Shown here one piece after another: positions 35,222 to 45,774 of a stretch of 64,000 bases of DNA. Location: assembly GCA_002205965.3 (NCBI GenBank), contig NADL03000517.1:1612001-1676000 (forward strand). Direction: 5' to 3'. Every line of letters begins with the position of its first letter. Within the stretch, counting starts at the first letter, position 1. This DNA comes from Kappaphycus alvarezii. Taxonomy: Eukaryota; Rhodophyta; Florideophyceae; Gigartinales; Solieriaceae. The position numbers and the translations under genes are program-made. The notes under the pieces were generated by a model that worked only from the letters and a program-made list of their open reading frames with translations, ran no database searches and was not told the origin of the DNA.

Positions 35222-35536
35222 GTGCACACAAGTTGTGGACGACGCACAGAATGCCCCGTGTGTAGTCTTGTGTATCGAGGCGCGTGATACTGTGTGCGGA
35301 AAGTAACCTCTTGCGAGATGAGGCAGGGATTTGCGACCGCGGAAAGACCTGGCGATTCCGTGAATCTGTGACCGTGACCGATCTGCACAAAGTTGGAGCC
35401 GTGGCGGCCGCCCTGCCGCTTGGTATTGGCCAGGCTGGATTAGTCAGATTCGAACAGGTTTCTACTTTCATCGATTCTCTCGATCTGTTTTACGTGATGA
35501 CAACTGTAAAATACTTTTTTTTAATTCTTTTGTTTT

Positions 35537-35824
35537 TTAATTGAACGCTTGTTTGCTAATGCAAACCAATGCGACTGTTGGAGCCATGAAATCCGTCCCC
35601 ATTCGACCTTGACTCAGAATCTCCGGTTCGTGACCGATGACTGACAGGAGAATGACGTGAAGGTCGGCAATATCCCTTGCAATGTCACGTCTCGTGCCCG
35701 ACCAGTCATCACTCAGCGGATACCTGCGGCCGAGATTGGCGGCGGTCGAAATTGTACGACTGTCCTCGTGACGAGAATGAATCCACCTCATAATGTCCAC
35801 GAGTTCAAGGCAGTCACTGCACAT
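35537..35824 (-). CDS. Hypothetical small protein, 95 residues
   Basis: The ATG at 35824 begins MCSDCLELVDIMRWIH; an in-frame TGA lies directly upstream, so the start is fixed. The composition looks protein-like, mixed charged and hydrophobic (SDDWSGTRRDIARDIADLH), with no signal peptide or membrane segment. I do not recognise it. It could be an isolated transposon or pseudogene piece. Confidence 0.3.
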   Translation of the reverse strand: MCSDCLELVDIMRWIHSRHEDSRTISTAANLGRRYPLSDDWSGTRRDIARDIADLHVILLSVIGHEPEILSQGRMGTDFMAPTVALVCISKQAFN

Positions 35825-36020
35825 TCAATGGCAGGGTGCACACCAGTTAGAGCTCTGACAGGCGTGCCGTCATTTCAGTCTGCCCAAAGTCTTTCGGAAT
35901 ATATCCTCGGAGTATTCCTCTTTTCAAAAAAAACAGCGACTTGCATCACCGTGAGACTTTGTACTGCGTAGACGTCCTGTAGGTGAATAATTTTCTTTAA
36001 ACGGAATGAACACGTATGGC

Positions 36021-36194
36021 CTACAGTGTCAACACATGATGCGGCCTTCTGACCTGTTTAAGGGAATTGTAGCTGCAGCAGGGGCTGATTGCTTTTCCAA
36101 GCGATAGCGATGTTGTAACTGGAATCGTACCATCCAGCTGGATAACAAAGGAGGTATCAGAAGAACAGCACTTGGGGCATGTCTTAGTATCCAT
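36021..36194 (-). CDS. Possible 57-residue protein with a zinc-ribbon-like start
   Basis: ATG at 36194, stop TAG at 36021-36023. The product starts MDTKTCPKCCSSDTSFVIQL and has a second Cys pair (SPCCSYN) near residue 40, so two metal-binding knuckles are conceivable. No family is recognised and it may be chance. Confidence 0.2.
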   Translation of the reverse strand: MDTKTCPKCCSSDTSFVIQLDGTIPVTTSLSLGKAISPCCSYNSLKQVRRPHHVLTL

Positions 36195-36334
36195 GACGCG
36201 GTCAGCGACGTTCGTAACAAGAATTGGTTTGGTTGCTATGTGTTATCGAAAAGTATGGTTTATTAGTGTGCGCGAGCAGTTTCGACGTTCCACCATTGTG
36301 TTGAGTAACTTTTTCAGTCCAGCGTGGAATTTAA

Positions 36335-36375
36335 TAGTACAGTACTACTGTGTAGTACAGTATACAGTACGGTAT
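36335..36375. repeat. GTAC-type intergenic repeat cluster
   Basis: Overlapping AGTACAGTACTAC, GTAGTACAGTATAC and AGTACGGTA units. Part of the recurring motif family also seen at 20661, 28246, 33510, 40941, 41111, 45965 and 51642. Confidence 0.55.
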
Positions 36376-36819
36376 AGTTTGTCCCCTGATGATGATATCA
36401 TGGCGGGAAATTAGATTTGTATTAGGGGTTTCAAAAAGTAAAAAGTTTCCACATCTTGGAACAAAAATTAAAGCCATATGAGAGTAAAGTAACACTACTT
36501 TCGGTCAGTCGATTTCAGTAAGCCTTCAGTGTCACGAATTCAAAATTACAGTAAAAGGGATCTTGAATTCCGCTCAGCTTACAGCTATTTCTGCAGAGTA
36601 CAGTTGAAAAAGTACCTGGGTTTTGGTGAGGTTACTACAGTATGTAAGGTTACTGTACGGTGTACCGATACTCGTTCTGTATTTACAGTATTCATTTACA
36701 TCGCCATATTTAATTTCAAAATTGATTCTTGTACGTCTACCGTACGTATTATGTGAAGTATATGGTACAATATCTACCATAAACGATACTGTGCTGTACT
36801 AGCGTACTTTTTGTCACCC

Positions 36820-38960
36820 GCAGCGCCCTCCTCTAGCGCTTCCATTGCAAACTGTTCGCTCTCCGCCCGCGCCCTTCTATCAGGAGTCAAAGCCCCGCTT
36901 CGTCCGCGATTGCTTCCATCGCCGCCACTCCATCCGCCACGGCCTTTGTCTCTCCCGTCACAACCCTTAGCGGAACCAAAAGCTCAGGGACTCCCCGAGC
37001 TTCTTCGGCCCCTGCTGAATATGTGGGCACCTCCTCCCCCGCCTACCAAACGCGCGCAGTCAGCAACGATCACGCCTCCCTATCTGGGCCACCTTGCATG
37101 GATACGCTCATGGTCCCCACCCTTCATGCCTTTCCCTCGCGTACCCCCTCCCTGGCCATGCTTACTAGCATGGTGCATGGCCGCGCTCCCCTCCCTCTCA
37201 TTCTGCAATCCACACCCTGTGTGTTCTTTCCTAGTCAGGAAGACTCCCGACTAGGGGACCCCGCTGGCATGTTACTTTTCTCAGTCGTCCTTCTGTCACT
37301 CATCCGTCAAAGCACAGCAGATCTTGCAGACATTTGGGTCCAAAGTCCAATTTCAGATCAATTCTGCAAAATCTCGTGTCGTGTGGCTCACGATGTGCCC
37401 GACCCGTCTCAGTGCCCTTACCGCGACCGTGTCCGTCTTATTGGTCTCTGACCCTGGCATCATATGCTCTCGCACCCCCCTGGGTTCCCCCGAGTATGTG
37501 TGCCAGCAACTTCAGTTATCCATCGAGAAACGCAGATGAGCCTGGTCTCCCTTGGACACCGTACCAGACGCGTGCACACGATTTCACCTCCATCATGCTT
37601 TTGCCTTTGTCTGCAGAGTTCAATACATTTTCCACCTCACTCCCCCAACCGTTTCCTTCCCCTTTGCTTCCCGCTTCGAAGAAGACAGATGGAGGCCTAC
37701 TCCCGCCTTACAACGTCCTCCTCACCCCGACCGCGCGCGATCAGGTCTATCTCCCAATCCGGGTGGCGGCCATAGATTCCAACCACTGACACAAATAATC
37801 CATGCGCCTTGTGCCGCCAGCCTGCTTAACTCTTCCGAGTTCAGAGATGGCACCCCTGGCAACCGCTCGGCAGACTTGTACCGCCGCATCGCACCCATGC
37901 CCATGCGAGGATTTGTCGACCTCATGCCAGAACGCCTCCGCCCTCCTGGCTCTGAGTGGCACTTCAGGTCTCACTAGTTTCGAGTCCGGGGTCTTGATCC
38001 AACGCCCTCTCCTTCCGTACCCTCTCCACCTCCTCCAGGCGATCCAGTCCACTGACGCCCGCACCTTTTGGGAAGATGATCTCTGGCACGCTCAACCAAA
38101 CCCCCTCGCCCACAGCGTAGCGTCTCGTCAACTCCGCGCCCGCCGCAACTCCTGTACCCCGGCGCCCGCGCTTTTCCTCACCGCTCACCCTTCCTCCATT
38201 TCTCATGTCAGCAGCGATATCTGGTCTGTTGTGGTTCGCCGACACCAGGACCTCCCCGTATACAAGGATTCAACCTTGCTGATCCAATGTCGTCATTGTC
38301 ACTTTCAGATGCACCCCTACGGCGACCGTGCTTCTCTTTGCAAATCTGGTTTTGGCGTTGTGCACCGCCAGAACACCATCCGCAACTTGTTCACCAGACA
38401 TGTATCCAAGCCCGCCGGTCTAGCGTGCCAACTGGAAGTCCCCTTCCAGTTGGCTTCCCTGGTACTGCCCATCGCCCTGCTAACATTCTCGGTCAACCTC
38501 GCCCGCCTGTCCATGGTGCTCCTCTCGACAAACCGACAGCGTATGAAGTTACGGTCCGCTCACCGTTAGGTCCTGGGACGATTCGCTATGCAGCGAAGAA
38601 GTGCGCTGGCGCTGCTGAACTAGCCGATAACGCCAAACTTCGGTCACATGCCGGGATGGTGCCTGACGCGCTCCTGCCCAGCGACACGGATCCGTCCCCA
38701 CATGTCTAGTGGCGTTTTGTTCCCCTAGATTCTGATACACGTGGTGCCCTGTCTACCCGTTCGCGACAAGTTATCGACAACTGTGCCAAATATATCGTGT
38801 CTCGGTCAGCGGGCTAATTCAATTTTGCCGAGGGCCAACTGTTGCAGCACCTCAGCTATGCCATCTGGTCGAGTAATGCTACCGCCCTTCTTGCTCGCAT
38901 TCCGTGTCACGGCGAGGGTCTTTCTCAACATGAGCACCCCGTTATCCCTCGTATTGACAT
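36820..38960 (+). mobile_element. Non-LTR retrotransposon reverse transcriptase remnant (copy A)
   Basis: Translation in shifting frames gives, in order, an RT palm piece (SQEDSRLGDPAG then LLFSVVL, about 37230-37300) that matches the QGDPLGPLLF-type motif of non-LTR RTs. A thumb-like part with TPLGSPEYVCQQLQLS follows (about 37470-37530). A Cys/His motif CRHCHFQMHPYGDRASLC lies at about 38285-38340, then VHRQNTIRN. The RPANIL...YEVTVRSPL stretch (about 38470-38570) is where restriction-enzyme-like endonucleases sit in R2-like and related elements. The C-terminal helical end has LLQHLSYAIWSSNATALLAR (about 38840-38900). Stops and frame changes show it is dead. The YxDD box is not seen, so the catalytic core is partly lost. 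Confidence 0.65.
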
Positions 38961-39029
38961 CCTTTGACGACCATCCCGTACAGAAGTAGACGCACATCGA
39001 CCTACAAAACATCAGTCACTGTTGCCCAA

Positions 39030-39350
39030 ATTTCGCTCGAAGATCTCGGACTTGTAGCGAAAGATTTCCCGTTGCGCCCCTTCTCGACCTGGTCCCAGAG
39101 CTCTCGGCTTCCGGTTCAAACCGGTGGCCTTCGACTCGCTCGGCGCACCCTCCCTTGCCACTATCCGCCTCCTCGAAGACTGTATCCCCCTCATATCCCG
39201 CCGCTACTACACGACCGACAGTGTGATCCGCGGACGTATCTATCAACGTCTCAGCACGGTAATTTGGTCCTAGTGGGCCCAGGCTATGTGCTTTCTCGTG
39301 CTTCACTGGCTGCGGCTAATACGACTCAACCCATTAGCTCGTAGCATCAA
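39030..39350 (+). mobile_element. Non-LTR reverse transcriptase C-terminal fragment (copy B)
   Basis: The open stretch at about 39120-39260 encodes VAFDSLGAPSLATIRLLED, then DSVIRGRIYQRLSTVIWS, the same C-terminal domain as the end of copy A and as the minus-strand copy D. It is a separate copy, because the domain already ends at about 38960 in copy A. Only this last domain is left. Confidence 0.6.
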
Positions 39351-39822
39351 GTACAGTCCGGTCAGAGTATCCCGGAGAAATGACATGAGGTAAACAAATA
39401 CTGCCTTTATGTCGCATGTAGGTTTTGCTACTCCTCTGCGAGACCCGTTCAAAAATCAGACCCCACCGCACCTACGCATGCGGATCGAACACGTAGTTGA
39501 AACATCTGGTATTGGGCGTGAGACTCCATGGACTATGACGCGAGAGCTGCGTGTTTACGGCAGCACTGTCCTAAAGAATCTTGCGTGACCTCATCACGGG
39601 ACATACTTCCGATCCTGCCTTCCGCAGCCACCCGTCACAGCGAGCTTAAAAAATTAGGGTCTTTACGACAACTACGCAGCGGCCGAAGGACCATTGCTGT
39701 CCCTTTGCTTTCTACCGTCACCTTTTCCGCCGTTGCGCTTCCAGACCCGTCAGCGGTACGACCCTCCCCGTGGAACTTGCGAATTTGTTCCTGTAATGCC
39801 AAACGAACTCTTGGCTCTTGAA

Positions 39823-39948
39823 GGCGTCCTTTTCGCTCTTCCACACACGCACTCTCCGCCCCTAGGCGTCTTTCTCTTTCCCCCTCACATGCATTCTCCG
39901 TCTTAAGGCGTCCTTCTCCCTCCTCGCACGTATTCTCCGCCTCTACAT
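39823..39948. repeat. Three tandem copies of a 42-base unit
   Basis: Units begin GGCGTCCTTTTCGC, GGCGTCTTTCTC and GGCGTCCTTCTCCC at 39823, 39865 and 39907, exactly 42 bases apart, each with a central CACxC(A/G)TxTTCTCCG-type block. Copies are diverged. The unit length is a multiple of three, but no protein is supported. Confidence 0.7.
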
Positions 39949-40012
39949 CTAACAGTTCTTACTCATTTTATTTCTATAGTGTACACTCACTGACAGACGA
40001 ACAAGTTTAGAA

Positions 40013-40757
40013 CTAACTGGTTGGTCTACATCGGTCACGTGCAGCGAGGCGTGGGAAATGACCGTAGAACACATTTGAGGTGCTGATAGATTCGCGTGCG
40101 AATAGTGGCGTCCGAGGTGTGGTATCTGGTCGCAATCCGCGGATTGAACATTTCCTGAAACAGACCAGTGGCCGCGGATGCCGCCCCAAGAGAGTCGGGA
40201 GCGAATGGCTGGAGGTGGTAATCCAGGTGGCGAGAGGGGTTATCAGATGGTGGTACAAGGCGTCTGGAGAGCTTGCGCTGAAGGTCCTGGACCATGTGGC
40301 AGTAAGCTTGAGCGGCGGCGCCTGTGACGGCATGCGATGCTTTCGTGACGGAGGTCGGTTTCAAGGGAAAAACAATAATAGCGTCAAAGAAAATCGGCCG
40401 TTACTTTAAGACGATGGCAGGGGCCGGTGGTTGCATGAGGAGTTGCGCAGGGCGAAGATCGGTTGCAGGAATTTGCAGCGGGACCTTGAATTTGTAATCC
40501 AAACAAGCAGCGCGGAAGACATGGTATGCGAGGGTGTTATGGATGGACTTATGGCGATGTAGGCGATCAAACCCCGAGGGGCAGCAGGCAGCTGCATGGT
40601 CTCCATACAGATCAATCGTCTGCTTGCAGTGGTGTGATGAACATTCATTTATCTCCAGACTACAAGCCGTCCAAAGAGCTATGTTGTCAGAGTATTGGGG
40701 ACACTTTGGCGGGATCGAATCTGCGTTTACTGGACGACCGAGGCGGCGATGGAGCAT
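40013..40757 (-). mobile_element. Non-LTR reverse transcriptase C-terminal fragment, inverted (copy D)
   Basis: On the minus strand the Cys/His motif is intact: HHCKQTIDLYGDHAAACC then FDRLHRHKSIHNTL (about 40640-40530), followed by FKVPLQIPATDLRPAQLL. After a stop and frame change, the C-terminal domain continues with HLQPFAPDSLGAASAA and IRTRIYQHL (about 40215-40090). The layout equals copies A and B. A frame break near 40405-40360 separates the halves. Confidence 0.65.
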
Positions 40758-40759
40758 GA

Positions 40760-40905
40760 TGCATGATGCTACACCTCGGACGCTATTATTCGCACACGCA
40801 TCTACCAGCGTATCAGTTGCACCTTGTGTCGTCGGTGGCTATGGCCACCATATCGCGGGCCCCACTGCACGTGACAGATGTGGTCCATCCAGTTGGCTCT
40901 TTACT
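40760..40905 (+). mobile_element. 3' end of a further non-LTR copy (copy E), inverted relative to copy D
   Basis: The sequence around 40773-40905 matches the reverse complement of about 40013-40130. Shared blocks are ACACCTCGGACGC, TATTCGCAC, ATCTA(C/T)CAGC and CTGCACGTGAC(A/C)GATGT. Two 3' ends of the same element family therefore point in opposite directions on either side of copy D. Confidence 0.6.
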
Positions 40906-42084
40906 GATTAGTCGCTCAGTCGGTCAGTCGGTCAGTCGGTGTACTGTACAGTACACTCAAGAAAAGTAAAGAGGGAAGATTCTCTAAACTTTAAGAGGGA
41001 CGTTTGGTGCGGTAGTACTGTATTCAGTCCTGCGCGTTTGTACAATTCTGTAAAGGATGTCTTAGAAGCTTCAGCGAGGATACTTGGTATTACAGTACAG
41101 AACTGTTTATTGTACTGTACTGTACTTTACCGTACCAATTACACCCACCTTGATCCAGATTATGATTATATCTTCTGATCCCAAATCTACGTGATCTACT
41201 GTATTTGAAACGATAAATGGACTTTTTTGAGCCTCGCATTTGGATCACCACCTTCAGACACACTATTTTAGTGCCCATCTGGATTGAAAGCAATTCAAAA
41301 TTGATCAAGTTCTGTAGACTTTTTCGAAAAGGAATTGGACATTGTAACGAAATTTTCAATGATTCGAGTAAGTTGGAACAATTTGGAAGCGGAATATGTG
41401 ACATGCCAGAGTGATTCCATGACATATTTTGACTTGTTCCATCGTGGACGGCCATAATATAGGCCAATTAACAAGAGACATGTGTTGGGAACCTAAGCGC
41501 CCAACCATGTCAAATTTTGAGTATTGCAGCCATGTGCTTTTCGCCAAAGTTTAGCCAGATTTTTCGCTAACCGACCCAGCGTGCCCAGTGTTGTCCTTGT
41601 TGCAGGTGCCAGTGACCTTTGTCTGCTTTACGCAGGCCCATCACAATGTGATCTCCTGTGTGTTCTTTCAGCACAAACACGAAAAGTTGCAAAGGTTCAA
41701 TTCAACCTCTTTTAGTGCAACTTCAGCTTCGAACAATGTCTTTGCACGTAAAGCCAATTGCGATTGCCCTTGCAAGGTTAAACAATGCCTTTCATAAAGT
41801 CAATAGCGATTGCCTCTGCAAGTTTACAGAATGCCTTTTAAATGGCGCGGTTCCAGCTACCTTCTTCTCCTCTACCCTAGTCTTCGCGAACAAGAAACCT
41901 AAAACCTGTATCGCTTTGCCTGAAACTACGCGTCTGATTATGATTACTTTTGAGCATTCTGAACAAGACACGGAAAACGCAGGAGGAATAGATGCCATTC
42001 CAATATCTAGGTGTCTCAGTAGAATGTAGCCAGCGGCAACCACAAATGAGGTCTACTAGCAACAAAGACACCACAAACGAGGGC
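40906..42084. other. Intergenic region with short repeats
   Basis: It starts with an 8-base repeat CGGTCAGT (three or more copies, about 40916-40940), then the 14-base palindrome GTACTGTACAGTAC at 40941-40954, and TGTACTGTACTGTAC at 41111-41125. No gene is recognised up to the BET gene. Confidence 0.45.
41750..41841. repeat. Two tandem copies of a 46-base unit
   Basis: AAAGCCAATTGCGATTGCC at 41750 and AAAGTCAATAGCGATTGCC at 41796 start copies that both end in AATGCCTTT. A third, shorter and more diverged copy precedes them at about 41718-41749 (AACAATGTCTTTGCA). Confidence 0.6.
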
Positions 42085-43218
42085 CTAGCGACGTCTCCGC
42101 GGCTTCTTCTTCACGGAACCATGATCGCGCTCGGGTTTCCTCTTTAGCTTCCTCTGCAGCGCCGCAATCTCCTCGTTCAAGTTTGTAATCGCATTTTTCT
42201 CCTTCTCTGCTTTTGGATTCGGCCGAATCAACTCCTCAATGTCCCTCAAAAGACGCGGCTCCACAGTGGAGAACTCCAAGAGCACAAACTCCGGATCATT
42301 CTCCTTGGAATCCAACAAGGCCTCGTCGACATACTTTTGGAGAATCTTGACAACCTTCTTCGACATCTCCCAAGGCAAGGCCTCGACCTCATCCCTCAAC
42401 TTGATGCTTTCGTCGTGAGTCAGAGGAACATTTCTCATTAGTTCCATCTCGGCAAGTTCGGCCTCCGCATGCTTCCGTTGGTTCTCCAGAGCAGTGATTT
42501 GACGATTCAACTTTTCCATCTCCTCATTTGGTTCATCATCCTTCCTATCCTCAACCGATACATCTGCATCCTTCTTGCCATCGTTCTGTGCATCGATTTC
42601 ATCATCGGCCTTATCGCTCTTGTCCTCGACCATTTCGTCGTCGCCGTTGTGAGTCACTGTGACTTCCTTCCTCGCATCGTGCTCCTGGATAGGGGTTGAA
42701 CTCTCTGCTTTATCGCCCTTGTTCGGTTGATGATCCGGGCTGGCTTGCCCCTCTCCTTCCGAGGAAGACAGGCCCGGCAAATCGACCATTTCCTTGTCGA
42801 TAAAAGAGATGAAGCGATGGGCCAAGCGGTACAAATCCGTGCCTTTAGAATTAAAGTCCATGGCATTGAGAAAGACTAAGCGGACATCCCTGCGAAAGGC
42901 ATTAGGATCAAAGAGTTGAGTGGTCGTGTTGACAAACCCGGTTGGATTAATTAAGGTTTTCTTGACTGTACCCAAATCCATCGGTTCTTTGATCTTGTCA
43001 AAGTAATCGTGAAGCTGAGACATATCCCACAATTCGCGGACAGGCTGGGAGAAAGAGAGACTTGACTCATCATCAAGAATCTGATTGATGAGATTCTTGC
43101 AAAAGGTGCGTTGCTTGGCGGCGACGGCAAGGTCGGTGGGGGGATCAAACGGAGTAAGTTTTTCGGTTGGCCTCGGGGGTTCGCGACGACGTTCCTTCTT
43201 GCGACGTGCGTCCACCAT
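42085..43218 (-). CDS. BET/GTE-like protein with one bromodomain and a NET domain
   Basis: BET proteins read acetylated histones and recruit transcription factors. The ATG at 43218 (MVDARRKKERRR) gives 377 residues. A bromodomain lies at about 33-150, with PMDLGTVKKTL in the ZA loop and NAMDFNSKGTDLYRLAHRF supplying the acetyl-lysine-binding Asn. Residues of about 155-225 are acidic and disordered. A coiled coil follows (EEMEKLNRQITALENQRKHA). The NET domain at about 262-335 has LTHDESIKLRDEVEALPW and EFVLLEFSTVEPRLLRDIEE. The end is a coiled coil with a strongly basic tail (KKKPRRRR), a likely nuclear signal. A single bromodomain plus NET resembles plant GTE proteins rather than animal BETs with two. 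Intronless and unbroken. A TATA-like box lies 131 bases upstream. Confidence 0.9.
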   Translation of the reverse strand: MVDARRKKERRREPPRPTEKLTPFDPPTDLAVAAKQRTFCKNLINQILDDESSLSFSQPVRELWDMSQLHDYFDKIKEPMDLGTVKKTLINPTGFVNTTTQLFDPNAFRRDVRLVFLNAMDFNSKGTDLYRLAHRFISFIDKEMVDLPGLSSSEGEGQASPDHQPNKGDKAESSTPIQEHDARKEVTVTHNGDDEMVEDKSDKADDEIDAQNDGKKDADVSVEDRKDDEPNEEMEKLNRQITALENQRKHAEAELAEMELMRNVPLTHDESIKLRDEVEALPWEMSKKVVKILQKYVDEALLDSKENDPEFVLLEFSTVEPRLLRDIEELIRPNPKAEKEKNAITNLNEEIAALQRKLKRKPERDHGSVKKKPRRRR

Positions 43219-44031
43219 GTTGAATAGCAATGACTAGGAGGGGGGTCGTTGGGGTGGAAGGGTCAAAAGGTGGAAGGGCGGAGGAAGGTTGGTGGGTGTA
43301 GGAGGGCAGGAGGGAGTGGGAGTTTGTCTTCACCGGGTGGCGTCAAGATTTTATATGACAAGGGCGAATCCCAAAGAGAAGTTTGCAGTGAATCGTTGGG
43401 GTTTGGCGGCGTGCCTTGTGCTGGTGGTTTAGTACGAACAACGACGGCAGATGAAGATGGGTCCGGATGGACGTCGCACAGGTAGATTTCCGGCAGGGGG
43501 GGGGGGCTGAAGACTCCAGAAGGCGGAAAAACAGCGTAAACAGCGAAAAAAAATAATTGTTGTATTCTGTAGGTTTTTTAATTTTTGTTTTCACGTAGCA
43601 AGTTCTTCAATATTATTTTTTTCAACCATTTTTTAGTGTTGCTACATGGCATGGACCGACTCGTTTTATAGTTTTTCAAACTGTTTTTTGTTTCGAAAAT
43701 TTAGGGTACAGTGTACCCTGGGTAAAGGTTGGGCGGGCAGGAAAGGAATGGCTATACTTTTGCTTTGCTTTTCGTTTCGGTACGAAGTTAGAGGATTGTC
43801 GCGCAGCACATGATACAGAGTTGTGGTTGCAATGAAAACCGCGCGAAAGTGTGCGTCCCAAGGCTGTTTCCCGCCATTCCGTCGAGTCATATTTCCCAGT
43901 CATGCCACGTCTTACAGGCTCAGCATGCCTCGAATGCTTTGAAAATTGAAGTTTCAGTTTTCGATTCGCTGCACGGCGTCCCCGTCGCAGAATCGCGCCG
44001 AGTTGTTGCAAACCTACGGTACTTTGTGTAG
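43219..44031. other. Intergenic region between two minus-strand genes
   Basis: Promoter of the BET gene and 3' flank of the gamma-glutamyltransferase gene. The string GTAGCAAGTTCT near 43597 is also present near 822, after the mariner remnant. No gene is seen. Confidence 0.4.
43349..43355 (-). promoter_or_regulatory. TATA-like box upstream of the BET gene
   Basis: TATAAAA on the minus strand, 131 bases upstream of the ATG. The similar placement of a TATA-like box in the channel gene makes a core promoter plausible, but no transcript data exist here. Confidence 0.35.
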
Positions 44032-45774
44032 CTACATCACAGCAGCAGAACCATCGGCTCGAACATCGGACCCCGCCTCAACTACGCCATCCTCTCGTAC
44101 CACAATCACCTGTCCCCTTCCAAACAATTCCCGATCTCCAACCTTCACCACATGCCCTCTCCTTCTCAGACTCTCCGCCAACTCCTCGTCAAACTCCTCC
44201 TCCACCAACACCTCCTCCTCTCCTAAACCCTCTCCACTTGAAAATGGCCCCGTCACCCGAAACCTTGGTCTATCCAACGCCTGTTGCGCATTCAATCCCC
44301 GATCCACCAAACCATGAATCACCTGCACATGACCCTGTGGCTGCATGTAACTCCCCATCACCCCCAAAACCGCAAACAACTTTCCACCTTTGGTAATCAT
44401 ACCCGGTATTATCGTATGATACGGCTTCTTCCCTCCTTTAACCGCGTTTGGATGTTTCTTATCCCCAAACACAAAGTTGAGCCCACGATTGTGAAGCGAA
44501 ATCCCATCCCCCTCGGCACATGCCCCGTCCCAAACCCCATGTAATTACTTTGCACCATCGACACCGCGTTCCCGTCTGTGTCCACCACACAAAACTGAAC
44601 CGTTCCCCCGCCTCCCATCCATCCCCCCCATCTCACCTCTGCCTTTCTGTCCCCCACCTTTCCCCTCAACCCCTCCACAAACCCCTTACTCAAAACCTTC
44701 ATCGCCCCCCACCCTCCCGAATCACCCTCACCCCCTCTCCAAACCCCATTCGCACACCCTCAACCATCAAATGGTACCGCTCCTCATCCTCAATTCCCCC
44801 CATATCCCATCCCTCAACCACACCCAACGCCATCAGCGCCACCACCCCCTGAGCCGGCATCCCCACCTCCCACACATCATACCCCCGATACCCGATCCCC
44901 ACAGCATCCGCAAACCCGTATTATGTTTCTCCAAATCCCGCATCGTCAAAACCCCGCCCAACGCCCGTACAACAGCCACCATCCCACCAGCCACCGCCCC
45001 TTTGTAAAACCCATCTTTACCCTCCCTCGCAATCCCCCTCAACACCCGTGCCACCCCCTTATTCTTCCACACTTCCCCCTCCCTGGGCGCCCTCCATCCA
45101 CCCCGTCCATCCGCCATCAGCAACTCCCGCCCCCCTCTCCCCGTCTTCAACACATCCTCCCCTTGCCTCCACAATCGCGCCGTAACCTTTCCCACCGGAA
45201 ATCCATCCTCCGCCAAATCAATCGCCCCCTTCAACACCTCATCCCTCGCCATACTACCCCACCGGTCCAACATGTCACACCATAACGCTACAGCCCCTGG
45301 CACCGTAATCGTGTGCGGTGATCGTACATCCGGTCTTGTCTTACACATGGCCGCACTTAGTAATTCAGGTGCTGCGCCATTGCCATGTACCGCTGTGATT
45401 TTGGCATCCCGTGCTGTGTACACTAATGCAAACGCATCACCACCTAATCCGGTGGAACATGGCTCGGTTACTGACAATGCGGCTGCAACCGCTATAGCGG
45501 CGTCTATTGCGTTGCCATGACGTAAGAGCATGTCCAGACCGATTGTGGTGGCAAGTGGTTGAGAGGAGGCGATGGCGGCACGGCCGTATTTGGGGGGGCT
45601 GGTTAACATGGTATGGTTATGGTTACGTGGACTTGGTGACGGGGGGGGGGGTGAGGGATAGCATGGCGTGCATTTCATTGCGAGACATGACTGAAAAACG
45701 AGATTGCTCCTGCTACGAGGTTGGGTTTCTTGTGGAGCAAAGCAGAAAGGAGATATGGCTTTGATTTGAAGCAT
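44032..45774 (-). CDS. Gamma-glutamyltransferase family protein (three frame breaks)
   Basis: These N-terminal-nucleophile enzymes split gamma-glutamyl bonds such as that of glutathione. The minus-strand frame starts at 45774. An ATG at 45609 ([20 protein letters not shown]) sits at the start of the conserved region and may be the true start, since the extra 55 residues are Pro-rich and pass a long G-run. Family motifs in order are [45 protein letters not shown], the nucleophile region with the predicted catalytic Thr in [20 protein letters not shown], then [11 protein letters not shown], then [17 protein letters not shown]. No signal peptide is clear. The frame shifts near 44915, near 44705 (in a G-run) and near 44480. 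Each side stays conserved, so these may be sequence errors. Confidence 0.82.

Larger units (their letters stand above)
35222..36819. other. Intergenic region with two possible small genes and GTAC repeats
   Basis: No known gene. Two small minus-strand frames are listed separately. GTAC-type repeats occur at about 36336-36375 and scattered TACAGTA/TACTGTA strings run from about 36545 to 36810. Confidence 0.4.

Noticed and set aside
44284-45285. Plus-strand Pro/His-rich frames
   Set aside because: Antisense shadows of the gamma-glutamyltransferase gene, whose motifs are clear on the minus strand.
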